Shown here piece after piece: positions 57,138 to 64,000 of a DNA stretch of 64,000 nt. Both the position numbers and the translations under genes were made by a program. Position 1 is the stretch's first letter, and every line of letters starts with the position of its first letter. Under the pieces are notes generated by a model. The model was not told the DNA's origin. It made no database searches and worked only from the letters and a program-made list of their open reading frames with translations. Source of the stretch: an uncultured Spirochaetales bacterium (GTDB taxonomy: Bacteria > Spirochaetota > Spirochaetia > JAFGXN01); the NCBI GenBank assembly GCA_949289575.1, contig CASEOG010000007.1:82086-146085 (forward strand). Direction: 5' to 3'.

Positions 57138-59182
57138 AGCTCCTGAACGACAGACAAAGAGAAGCGGTCATTCACAACGGCCCGCCTCTTCTGATTCTGG
57201 CCGGTGCCGGTTCCGGAAAAACACGTGTCATTACATCGAAAATTGCCTTTTTAATTGATGAGTTCGGTGTCGATCCGAAATCGATTTTGGCCGTGACCTT
57301 TACCAACAAAGCGGCTGCCGAAATGCGGGAACGGGCCTCGGCAATGACACCCGAAGCCGGAGAAGCCGAAATCAAAACCTTTCATTCTTTCGGAGCCCGG
57401 TTTCTGCGCCGTTACGGCGGACTGTTCGGTGTGGCGCCCGAATTTAATATTCTCGATGACGACGATGCCGTTGCGCTGATTCATAAACTTTTCCCCGAAT
57501 ATAAAACAGCGGCCTGCCGGATGTTTTATAATGAAATACAGAGAGCCAAAGATGCGGCGCTGACGCCGGCAGATGATTTGTCCGTGGTCGGCTTCGACGA
57601 CGAATATCGGACCGTGTACGAGGCGTACGAAAAAAGAATGAGCGAAATCAACTGTGTCGATTTCGGAGATCTGATTCTGAAACCGCTGTACGGGTTACGT
57701 GACAACGCCGCTCTCCGCCGCCGCATTCATGACCGCTACAAAGTCATTCTGGTTGACGAGTATCAGGATTCCAATACGGCGCAGTTTCGGCTTTTGGAAC
57801 AGCTGAAAGGAGAAGATACTTATCTCTGTGTTGTCGGGGACGAAGATCAGTCGATTTACGCGTTTCGGGGAGCCGAGGTCGGCAACATCCTGAATTTTCC
57901 CGACCATTTTCCCCATACCGAAACAATCCGGCTGGAGCAGAATTACCGTTCGACCGGAAGGATTCTTCGCGTAGCCGATTCCGTCATTGCCAATAACCGG
58001 CAACGGCTGGGAAAAAATCTTTGGACGGCGAATCCCGAAGAGGGTGTATGCGAACTCCGGTACCTCGAGGACGACCGCGGGGAAGCGGAATTTTGTGCCG
58101 GGATTCTTGCCGACGGGAATTGGGAAGGGAGTGCCGTCCTTTACAGAACCAATGCGCAGGCAGCCGTTTTCGAACAGGTCTTTCGCCAGAAACGGATTCC
58201 TTACACCACTTTGGGAACACTCGGCTTTTTCGAAAGAAAAGAGATCAGGGATATTTTGGCATTTCTGCGTCTGCTGCTGAACCCGAACGATTATCCGGCT
58301 TTCCAGAGAATCGTTAACCGGCCCGCCCGCGGAGTCGGCGAAAAGAAAACGGAAACCATTCTCGAAGTTTCGTTGCGTTACGGCGGTCATCTTTTGAAAG
58401 CCTGCGAAACGGTTGCGGGACAGGATGCCAAAGGAGAGCCTCTGCGCCGTTTTTGCGCACTGTTCGACCGCTTTTCGGAAGAAGAGGATTTCGAAATCGG
58501 AGATGCGATTCTCTATTTCCTGAAAGAATCGGGGCTGCCCGAAGTCTACGAAAAAGAGGAACGCGGCAGCGGTTCGGCCGCCGATCGTGAAGAAAATATT
58601 AAAGCGCTTCGGGATCTGGCTTTCCGCTACGGTCGCGGACGCGAAGGGCTGCGGCTGTTTCTCGACAGTCTGGCGCTTGATATGACAGGCGGACGGGAGC
58701 AGAATCGGGGCGGGGTCTGTCTGGCAACAATCCATAACACGAAGGGGCTGGAGTTCGACCGTGTTTTTGTGACGGGAGTCGAAGAGACTCTTTTGCCTTC
58801 CCGGCGAACGGAAGACATCGAGGAGGAACGGCGGCTCTTTTATGTTGCCGTCACACGGGCACGCCGGGCGCTCTACATCACGGCTGCGGCCAGCCGTTTT
58901 CGTTACGGACATGTCGAACCCTCTTCGCCCTCCCGCTTTTTGGAAGAGATTGATCGGGATGCGGTCACCGTCTTTAATGAGACGGACGGGGATTCTTTTG
59001 CTTATCCGGTCGGAGCCGTGGTCGAGCACGAAAAATACGGGTACGGTCGGGTGCTGCGCTCCGTCAATACCAGTTCGCAAATTGTGGTGCACGTTTTATT
59101 CGGAGACGGCATTACCCGGCAGATTCTTCCCAAATATTCTCCGTTGGAAGTGATTTCGAAAAAAGGATACGAATATGATTAA
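57125..59182 (+). CDS. UvrD/PcrA/Rep-type SF1 DNA helicase
   Basis: A 685-aa 3'-5' DNA helicase. Motifs: Q motif LNDRQREAV, Walker A LAGAGSGKT (residues 25-33), Ia AVTFTNKAAAEMRER, II LVDEYQDSN, III VGDEDQSIYAFRGA, IV RLEQNYRSTGRIL, V ATIHNTKGLEFDRVFVTGVEE, VI RRLFYVAVTRARRALYI. A PcrA-like C-terminal domain (VGAVVEHEKYGYGRV) binds RNA polymerase in relatives. The start is GTG 57125 within rimO, with GGAGG about ten bases upstream. It functions in repair and removal of replication or transcription blocks. The ATG of the next gene overlaps its end by 8 bases. Confidence 0.95.
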   Translation: MDYLKLLNDRQREAVIHNGPPLLILAGAGSGKTRVITSKIAFLIDEFGVDPKSILAVTFTNKAAAEMRERASAMTPEAGEAEIKTFHSFGARFLRRYGGLFGVAPEFNILDDDDAVALIHKLFPEYKTAACRMFYNEIQRAKDAALTPADDLSVVGFDDEYRTVYEAYEKRMSEINCVDFGDLILKPLYGLRDNAALRRRIHDRYKVILVDEYQDSNTAQFRLLEQLKGEDTYLCVVGDEDQSIYAFRGAEVGNILNFPDHFPHTETIRLEQNYRSTGRILRVADSVIANNRQRLGKNLWTANPEEGVCELRYLEDDRGEAEFCAGILADGNWEGSAVLYRTNAQAAVFEQVFRQKRIPYTTLGTLGFFERKEIRDILAFLRLLLNPNDYPAFQRIVNRPARGVGEKKTETILEVSLRYGGHLLKACETVAGQDAKGEPLRRFCALFDRFSEEEDFEIGDAILYFLKESGLPEVYEKEERGSGSAADREENIKALRDLAFRYGRGREGLRLFLDSLALDMTGGREQNRGGVCLATIHNTKGLEFDRVFVTGVEETLLPSRRTEDIEEERRLFYVAVTRARRALYITAAASRFRYGHVEPSSPSRFLEEIDRDAVTVFNETDGDSFAYPVGAVVEHEKYGYGRVLRSVNTSSQIVVHVLFGDGITRQILPKYSPLEVISKKGYEYD

Positions 59183-59909
59183 TGAAGAAAACGGGATTCC
59201 GCCGGTGAAACGGGCGCGCGAATTTAAATTGTACACCTATGACGGCCGGATTTTGTCGGATCTTTATCGCGGTAACGGCCGCGCTTTTTCCGGCCACAAG
59301 CCGGGCAGAACCGTCTTTACGCTGAAAAATTTGGCGGAACACGGGGTGTTTTGTGCCTATCCTTCGGTTTACGGCGGCCGCCTTCAAAAAGCCCTGCGGT
59401 CTCTGTTTCCCGAATTTCCGCATGCGGCCGTTTTTGCTTCCGAAGCGGCGGCTTTGCGGGTTTTACCGCAGATGCCGGCCGACCCGGCCCGCGGCGAAAG
59501 CGGCAGTGCCGTTTTGTGGCGGCCGGGACTGCCGGTGCCTGCCGAGGCGCAGCTGCTTCTGGTCCGGGTCCCGGCCGGCGGATTCTCGGGGGCGGCGGCC
59601 GTTTGCGGTCGGCGGCCGCTGCCGGACGGCGATATTTTGTCTCCCGTCGAGGCCGGTGTTTTGACCCGTGCCGTTTACGACTGGATTGCGTTGGCGGCCG
59701 ACGGGCTGCCGGCGGCTCCGGACATCGAGACGGCCGATTTTGTCCGCCGCGGTTACTATCTCGAATACAAAGGAACCGATTACGTCGCGCGCCGCCTGAA
59801 AGCTCTGGAAGCCGGTGTTCTGCTGCCGCCTCTGGCAGCCGATCCCGCGATTCTGCCGCTGACGGCGACAAAAGGAGAGTGGGGTAAAATCAAAAAGGCG
59901 CTGGAGTAA
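59175..59909 (+). CDS. Conserved protein resembling a degenerate class III aminotransferase
   Basis: A 244-aa cytoplasmic protein that I cannot name. The N-terminus (VKRAREFKLYTYDGRILSDL, then RGNGRAFSGHKPGR) resembles the entry segment of class III PLP aminotransferases such as HemL/BioA (dGr-x-x-D-x-x-x-G-x-x-x-x-GH), followed by LQKALRSLFPEFPHAAVFASEAAALRVL, similar to the next helix. The remainder is much shorter than an aminotransferase and shows no PLP lysine context (no SKG or equivalent), so catalysis of that kind is unlikely. It overlaps the helicase gene by 8 bases and is probably co-transcribed. High in Ala, Gly and Arg codons, with long antisense shadows. Confidence 0.65.
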   Translation: MINEENGIPPVKRAREFKLYTYDGRILSDLYRGNGRAFSGHKPGRTVFTLKNLAEHGVFCAYPSVYGGRLQKALRSLFPEFPHAAVFASEAAALRVLPQMPADPARGESGSAVLWRPGLPVPAEAQLLLVRVPAGGFSGAAAVCGRRPLPDGDILSPVEAGVLTRAVYDWIALAADGLPAAPDIETADFVRRGYYLEYKGTDYVARRLKALEAGVLLPPLAADPAILPLTATKGEWGKIKKALE

Positions 59910-59930
59910 TCCGGCGGAGGAGTGACGGAT

Positions 59931-61679
59931 ATGAAAAAAATCTTTTTGCTGACGGCGTTTATGACGGCCGTTATCGCATGCAGTCCGGAAATGGTAACCG
60001 TTCGGTTTTTTCTTCAGGACGGAACCGGCTTTTCGGCGTCCGTTTCCGTGGAAACGGGAACCGTTCTGCAACCGGAGAATCCCGTCCGCGACGGGTATCT
60101 TTTTAAAGGCTGGTACACACAATCCGAAGGCGGCTCCCGGTGGGATTTTACGCAGCCGTTGACCCGCAACATGAATTTTTATGCGCAGTGGGAGAAGAAA
60201 ATTCATTATGTTACTTTTTATCCGGGGTATGAAGGGGCCGACGCCTCTCCGGTGCGGCAGGCTTTTTACGAAAATGACGAAGGACTGCTGATTCCCAATC
60301 CGTTCCGCAGAGACGGGTATAAATTCCTCGGCTGGAGTCCGAGTGCGGATTCATCCGATATTGCTTATACCGACCGGGCGCTATTTCGGATGGGGACAGT
60401 CGATGCCGCCCTCTATGCGATGTGGGGATGTCCCGGTCCGGATGAATATTCGATCGTTTTTCACAGCAATATCCCGGGAGATGACAGAACGGTTGTCCAG
60501 ACGGTCACCGAAGGAACCGTAACAGTCTTGCAGAGAAATACGTTTGTCTACGAAGGACACCGTTTTCTCGGCTGGTCGGAAAACAGCGCGGCAACGGCGC
60601 CTGCCTATCCCGACGGCGGCGAATGGGTGGCGGGAAAAGGCGATGTGAACCTTTATGCCGTTTGGGCGGAATTGCTGACGGTTGAATTCGATGCGAACGG
60701 GGGAACGGCTGTCGAAGCGGTCACAGTGACGAAAGGTTCGCCCGTGCCGCGTCCCGCCGATCCGGTTCTTTCCGGCAAAATTTTTTATGCATGGATGAAA
60801 GAGGGCGCGCGGTGGGATTTTTCCCAACCGGTCGATTCTTCGATGAAACTGACGGCAAAATGGGTTGATTACGCCGTTTCCTATACCGCCTTGAATCGGA
60901 TTGATTTGAATGCGGATTGGACGAATTATAACGGTTCGGAGTCGTTCTTTGATTCGGCGGCGGGCACCGGTTTGTGGGTTTTTGATGCGGCCGTTACGGC
61001 TGTTCCCGAAAAGGCTTTTTACGGAAATACGGATCTGGTTTCCGTCCGGTTGCCTGCGACCGTTACCGGCTTGGGCAGCTATGCTTTTTACAACTGTACG
61101 TCTCTGACCGATGTGCAAATAGACGGTTCTCCGACAGCCGTGCCGGCGTATGCTTTTTATAACTGCAAAAAACTGAAATCGGTGACAATTCCCGATTCCG
61201 TGACTTCTTTCGGCAACGGCGCTTTTTCGATCTGTCCTTCTTTGGAATCGATCCGAATTCCGGAAGGTGTGACCGATTTGGGAAGGGAAACATTTTTGGG
61301 AGCAACATCACTCAAAAGCGTGAGCATCCCCTCTTCCGTCAAAACCCTGGAAATGTCGGTATTCTTTGCCTGCACCGGTCTGGAATCGGTTGTTCTGGAG
61401 GAGGGTTTGGAAACCATCGACGATACGGCCTTCGGCTACTGTACCTCCTTAACGGAGATCGGGATTCCGGCTTCCGTGACCGTTATCAAAGAAGCCGTTT
61501 TTACGGAATGTTCGTCGCTGGCGACGGTAACGGTGAAAAACAGCACACCGCCGACAGGCGTGACCGAACTGACTTTCCCCGCATCCGTGACGGCCATTCG
61601 TGTTCCGACCGCGGAGACAGAGGATTACAAAGCGGCCGCCGGATGGCTTCATTACAAAGAAGTGATCACCGGTTTTTAA
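59931..61679 (+). CDS. Surface lipoprotein with InlB-type and BspA leucine-rich repeats
   Basis: A 582-aa lipoprotein (Cys17 in VIAC). Residues about 22-290 hold four InlB B-repeat (Listeria-Bacteroides) modules, recognisable as GYLFKGWYT, GYKFLGWSP, GHRFLGWSE and KIFYAWMKE with following LYAQW/LYAVW-type ends. Residues about 345-560 hold LRR_5 (BspA-like) repeats such as KSVTIPDSVTSFGNGAF, ESIRIPEGVTDLG and KSVSIPSSVKTL. Such proteins bind host or microbial surfaces in gut and oral anaerobes. GGAGG precedes ATG 59931; a GTG at 59922 is too near the RBS. No transport or anchoring partner is nearby. Confidence 0.92.
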   Translation: MKKIFLLTAFMTAVIACSPEMVTVRFFLQDGTGFSASVSVETGTVLQPENPVRDGYLFKGWYTQSEGGSRWDFTQPLTRNMNFYAQWEKKIHYVTFYPGYEGADASPVRQAFYENDEGLLIPNPFRRDGYKFLGWSPSADSSDIAYTDRALFRMGTVDAALYAMWGCPGPDEYSIVFHSNIPGDDRTVVQTVTEGTVTVLQRNTFVYEGHRFLGWSENSAATAPAYPDGGEWVAGKGDVNLYAVWAELLTVEFDANGGTAVEAVTVTKGSPVPRPADPVLSGKIFYAWMKEGARWDFSQPVDSSMKLTAKWVDYAVSYTALNRIDLNADWTNYNGSESFFDSAAGTGLWVFDAAVTAVPEKAFYGNTDLVSVRLPATVTGLGSYAFYNCTSLTDVQIDGSPTAVPAYAFYNCKKLKSVTIPDSVTSFGNGAFSICPSLESIRIPEGVTDLGRETFLGATSLKSVSIPSSVKTLEMSVFFACTGLESVVLEEGLETIDDTAFGYCTSLTEIGIPASVTVIKEAVFTECSSLATVTVKNSTPPTGVTELTFPASVTAIRVPTAETEDYKAAAGWLHYKEVITGF

Positions 61680-61728
61680 GCCGGGACGGAGGGCGGAACG
61701 GAAAAGAGGGTGAGTTTTTCCGAAACGG

Positions 61729-61757
61729 TTGACGAAAAAAGAGAAAAATTTTATAAT
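61729..61757 (+). promoter_or_regulatory. Sigma-70 promoter of rplM-rpsI
   Basis: TTGACG (61729-61734), 17-base spacer, TATAAT (61752-61757). The predicted leader is about 80 bases, and could hold an autoregulatory structure (CCGG arms at 61799-61802 and 61817-61820), not recognised as a known one. Confidence 0.85.
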
Positions 61758-61844
61758 GCAGAACACCGAAACTGTACCGTTACAGCAGTCGACGTGATCC
61801 GGAATTGATGCACCTCCGGAAATAAAAGGAAATTGAGGAAAAAT

Positions 61845-62270
61845 ATGAGAACGATATTCGTCAAACCTGCAGAGGTTGAAAGAAAGTGGTTCTTGATCGA
61901 TGCCGAGGGAAAAACTCTGGGCAAGGTAGCCGTGATGGCTGCCGATATTTTGAGAGGCAAGAACAAACCGTGCTACACTCCCCATCAGGAAGTGGGCGAT
62001 TATGTGATTATCATCAACGCGGAAAAAGCGGTCGTTACCGGCGGTAAAGAAACCAAAAAAGTCTATCGCCGACACAGCGGCTTTTTGGGCGGACTGAAAA
62101 CGGTTGTTTACCGCGATGCGCTGGCCAAAAAACCGACATTCCCGATGGAGCAGGCTGTCAAAGGCATGCTGCCGAAAGGACCGTTGGGACGGAAGCTGTT
62201 TACCAACCTGAAAGTGTATGCGGGCGCCGAACATCCGCATACGGCACAGAGACCCGAAGTTGTCGGTTGA
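61845..62270 (+). CDS. rplM: 50S ribosomal protein L13
   Basis: Component of the large ribosomal subunit. The 141-aa protein shows [36 protein letters not shown], the [12 protein letters not shown] loop and [20 protein letters not shown], all typical. ATG 61845 has GAGGAA upstream; a TTG twelve bases earlier is unlikely. It is followed by rpsI in the usual bacterial order. Confidence 0.98.
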   Translation: MRTIFVKPAEVERKWFLIDAEGKTLGKVAVMAADILRGKNKPCYTPHQEVGDYVIIINAEKAVVTGGKETKKVYRRHSGFLGGLKTVVYRDALAKKPTFPMEQAVKGMLPKGPLGRKLFTNLKVYAGAEHPHTAQRPEVVG

Positions 62271-62281
62271 GGAGGATTGTT

Positions 62282-62677
62282 GTGGCAGTAGAAAATTTAG
62301 GATACGGAACAGGTAGAAGAAAAACATCCGTGGCACGTGTCTATCTGCGTGCGGGAAACGGAAATATCACTATCAATAACAAAAAAGCGGAAGAATACAT
62401 TCCCGATGAAATTCTTCTGCAGACCATTAAGAGCCCGCTCGATGTCTGTAACTGCATGAACAAATACGATGTTCTTGTCAACGTTTACGGCGGCGGAATC
62501 AGCGGTCAGGCCGGTGCCATTCGGCACGGTTTGTCCCGTGCTCTGGCGGATGCCGATGAAAGCAACCGCTCCGTGCTGGGTGCAAACGGATTCCTGACAC
62601 GCGATTCGAGAATGGTCGAACGTAAGAAATACGGACAGCGCGGTGCCCGAAGAAGATTCCAGTTCTCGAAACGTTAA
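62282..62677 (+). CDS. rpsI: 30S ribosomal protein S9
   Basis: Small-subunit protein whose C-terminal tail reaches the P-site tRNA. The 131-aa sequence has [37 protein letters not shown] and ends [17 protein letters not shown] with the invariant Lys-Arg end. GTG at 62282 is the start, six bases after GGAGG. The last 35 bases overlap recX. Confidence 0.98.
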   Translation: MAVENLGYGTGRRKTSVARVYLRAGNGNITINNKKAEEYIPDEILLQTIKSPLDVCNCMNKYDVLVNVYGGGISGQAGAIRHGLSRALADADESNRSVLGANGFLTRDSRMVERKKYGQRGARRRFQFSKR

Positions 62678-63296
62678 TCTTCGCATCGACGCTATAGATA
62701 CGCAACGGGCCTCGGAGGACTGCTTCAAAGTGACGCTCTCCGACGGCTCTTTTTTTTATGTTTCCTACGGATTTTATCGGGAAGCCGGTCTGGGATGCGG
62801 AATCGAAGCGGATGAAGAATTGATCGAACGGATGTCGGACGAAACCGTTCGACTGCACTGTTACCGTAAAGCGCTCGAATATGCCTTGAGACAGGAATCG
62901 ACTTCTTTCGATATTATCCGCAAGCTGCGGCAGAAACAGTTTGATCCGAAAGTCGCCGAAAAAGCGGTTGCGGAACTGGAGAGAAAGAATCTGGTCAATG
63001 ACGAACGGTTTGCCCGGCTTTACATCGCACAATGTGTCCGTCGAAAAAAAGAGAGCCGTCTTGAAGTGAGTGCCAAGCTGGCAGGTAAAGGAATTTCCGG
63101 CACGCTTTCGCGCAGACTGATTGCCGAGCTTTATCCGGTCGAGGCGGAAGAAGAAACGGCTGCCGCTTTGGTCGGGAAAGCCGCGGCTTCCGGGAAGCCT
63201 CCCGAAAAAACGGCGGCGGCACTTCTCAGAAAAGGATTTCCGTACAAAATTATTAAAAGTCTTTTGTCTTCACTAAACGAAAACGGGGAGTTTTAA
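62643..63296 (+). CDS. recX: Regulatory protein RecX
   Basis: Modulates RecA filaments. The 217-aa protein has three-helix RecX repeats: [44 protein letters not shown] and [16 protein letters not shown]. The only possible start is GTG 62643, inside the end of rpsI (35-base overlap), because no ATG, GTG or TTG follows in frame for about 60 codons. This suggests translational coupling to the ribosomal operon, an uncommon arrangement for recX, usually found near recA. Confidence 0.88.
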   Translation: MPEEDSSSRNVNLRIDAIDTQRASEDCFKVTLSDGSFFYVSYGFYREAGLGCGIEADEELIERMSDETVRLHCYRKALEYALRQESTSFDIIRKLRQKQFDPKVAEKAVAELERKNLVNDERFARLYIAQCVRRKKESRLEVSAKLAGKGISGTLSRRLIAELYPVEAEEETAAALVGKAAASGKPPEKTAAALLRKGFPYKIIKSLLSSLNENGEF

Positions 63297-63304
63297 ATCG
63301 GACT

Positions 63305-64000
63305 ATGAAACCGGAATTGTGGAAATGTCTTCGGACATACGACATCAAAACATTTTTTTCGGATCTCTCTGCCGGAGTGATTGTCGGCATTGTGGCTCTG
63401 CCTCTGGCAATTGCTTTCGCTATCGCCTCGGGAGTCGAGCCGGAACGGGGGCTGTATACGGCGGTGATTGCCGGATTTCTGATTTCGTTTCTCGGCGGAA
63501 GCCGGGTGCAGATCGGCGGTCCGACGGGCGCCTTTGTCGTCATCGTGTTCGGAATTGTCAGAGATTTCGGCATTTCGGGACTGATGACGGCAACCATTAT
63601 GGCCGGTGTGATGCTGCTCCTTCTGGGTGCTTTTCGGATGGGAGGTTTGGTCCGTTTTATTCCTTATACGATTGTCATCGGTTTTACGGCCGGAATTGCC
63701 GTGACGATTCTGACGACGCAGATCGGCGATTTTTTCGGGCTCGACGCCGGAAAAGTGCCGGGTGATTTTTACGGAAAAATGAGAGCCTACGCGGCCGCTG
63801 CGGGAACGGTCAATCCGCAGGCCACCGTCATTGCGCTGATTTCGCTGGTTTTTCTGATTCTCTGGCCGAAAGTTCCGGTTGTCAGCAAAAAAATTCCCGG
63901 GTCGCTGCTGGTGATTCTCGGGGCCACCGCCGCGGTGCTTCTCCTCGATTTGCGGGTCGAAACCATCGGCTCGCGGTACGGCGCCATTCCTTCCGGTCTG
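63305..64000 (+). CDS. SulP family anion permease (3' end outside window)
   Basis: Partial: 232 codons from ATG 63305 to the window edge. The SulP transmembrane core is evident: DLSAGVIVGIVALPLAIAFA, IGGPTGAFVVIVFGIV and YTIVIGFTAGIAVTILTTQI. The family imports sulfate, bicarbonate or other anions by symport or exchange; the C-terminal STAS domain would lie beyond the window. Substrate cannot be decided. GGGAG is about 16 bases upstream, rather far, so initiation may be weak or coupled to recX. Confidence 0.93.
   Translation, partial: MKPELWKCLRTYDIKTFFSDLSAGVIVGIVALPLAIAFAIASGVEPERGLYTAVIAGFLISFLGGSRVQIGGPTGAFVVIVFGIVRDFGISGLMTATIMAGVMLLLLGAFRMGGLVRFIPYTIVIGFTAGIAVTILTTQIGDFFGLDAGKVPGDFYGKMRAYAAAAGTVNPQATVIALISLVFLILWPKVPVVSKKIPGSLLVILGATAAVLLLDLRVETIGSRYGAIPSGL

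Noticed and set aside
1..64000. CRISPR arrays, insertion sequences, integrases, prophage or rRNA
   Set aside because: No repeated spacer pattern, transposase, integrase or phage structural gene, or rRNA sequence was seen on either strand.

Overview
The window reads as a chromosomal segment of an anaerobic, fermentative spirochaete (Spirochaetota, probably Spirochaetia near Treponema or Spirochaeta; the genus cannot be fixed from the sequence). Reasons: an XPB-type helicase with its 665-aa companion, DUF4954 and DUF6485 proteins, many lipoproteins with loose lipoboxes ending in Ala-Cys or Ser-Cys, [FeFe]-hydrogenase and AdhE fermentation genes with Rex, and the order LolA / RodZ-like / RimO / UvrD-like. 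G+C is roughly one half by eye. Genes are dense and lie on both strands. I saw no rRNA, CRISPR array, insertion sequence or prophage.

Layout. 1-5.4 kb: the end of a GH2 beta-mannosidase, then XPB helicase and companion on the minus strand. 5.5-11.3 kb: RND-family exporter, HydF maturase, tRNA-Ala(GGC) leading into nadE, tRNA-Ala(CGC). 11.3-16.1 kb: a MATE transporter broken by an internal deletion, bioD-bioA, a PfkB sugar kinase, a MarR-like regulator, tRNA-Val. 16.1-24.6 kb: DUF4954 protein, tRNA-Pro, inositol-monophosphatase-like enzyme, FGGY kinase, ModF-like double ABC ATPase, FMN-dependent dehydrogenase, YhhQ transporter, small lipoprotein. 24.7-35.6 kb: diguanylate cyclase, M16 protease, DUF6485 protein, EEP-family hydrolase, TcdA, GH20 hexosaminidase, putative outer-membrane barrel, TPR protein. 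35.6-41 kb: cobalamin riboswitch followed by six tightly packed genes (two unknown lipoproteins, TonB, BtuF-, BtuC- and BtuD-like). 41-51.6 kb: a bioF-like gene with a large internal deletion, NfeD and stomatin, Rex facing adhE, then a five-gene hydrogenase operon: two thioredoxin-like 2Fe-2S proteins, a PAS-containing putative H2-sensor hydrogenase, a SpoIIE-type phosphatase and a group-B-like [FeFe] hydrogenase. 51.6-64 kb: amino-acid-kinase-fold UMP kinase, lipoproteins, GNAT, LolA/RodZ-like/RimO/UvrD and a degenerate aminotransferase-like protein, a repeat-rich surface lipoprotein, rplM-rpsI-recX, and the start of a SulP transporter.

How it fits together. AdhE and the hydrogenases are redox sinks of a sugar fermenter; beta-mannosidase, GH20 and the sugar kinases supply substrates; Rex, divergent from adhE, should sense NADH/NAD+, and the sensor hydrogenase plus phosphatase may sense H2. 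HydF is needed to assemble the hydrogenase active site.

The most interesting signals are: (1) about ten genes whose start codon lies only 5-8 bases downstream of a sigma-70 -10 box without a Shine-Dalgarno sequence, which predicts leaderless mRNAs, several in compact divergent pairs; (2) the sensor hydrogenase-phosphatase module; (3) riboswitch-controlled lipoproteins of unknown function with TonB but no receptor gene; (4) two genes (MATE, bioF) with clean internal deletions, which are either real decay or assembly collapse.
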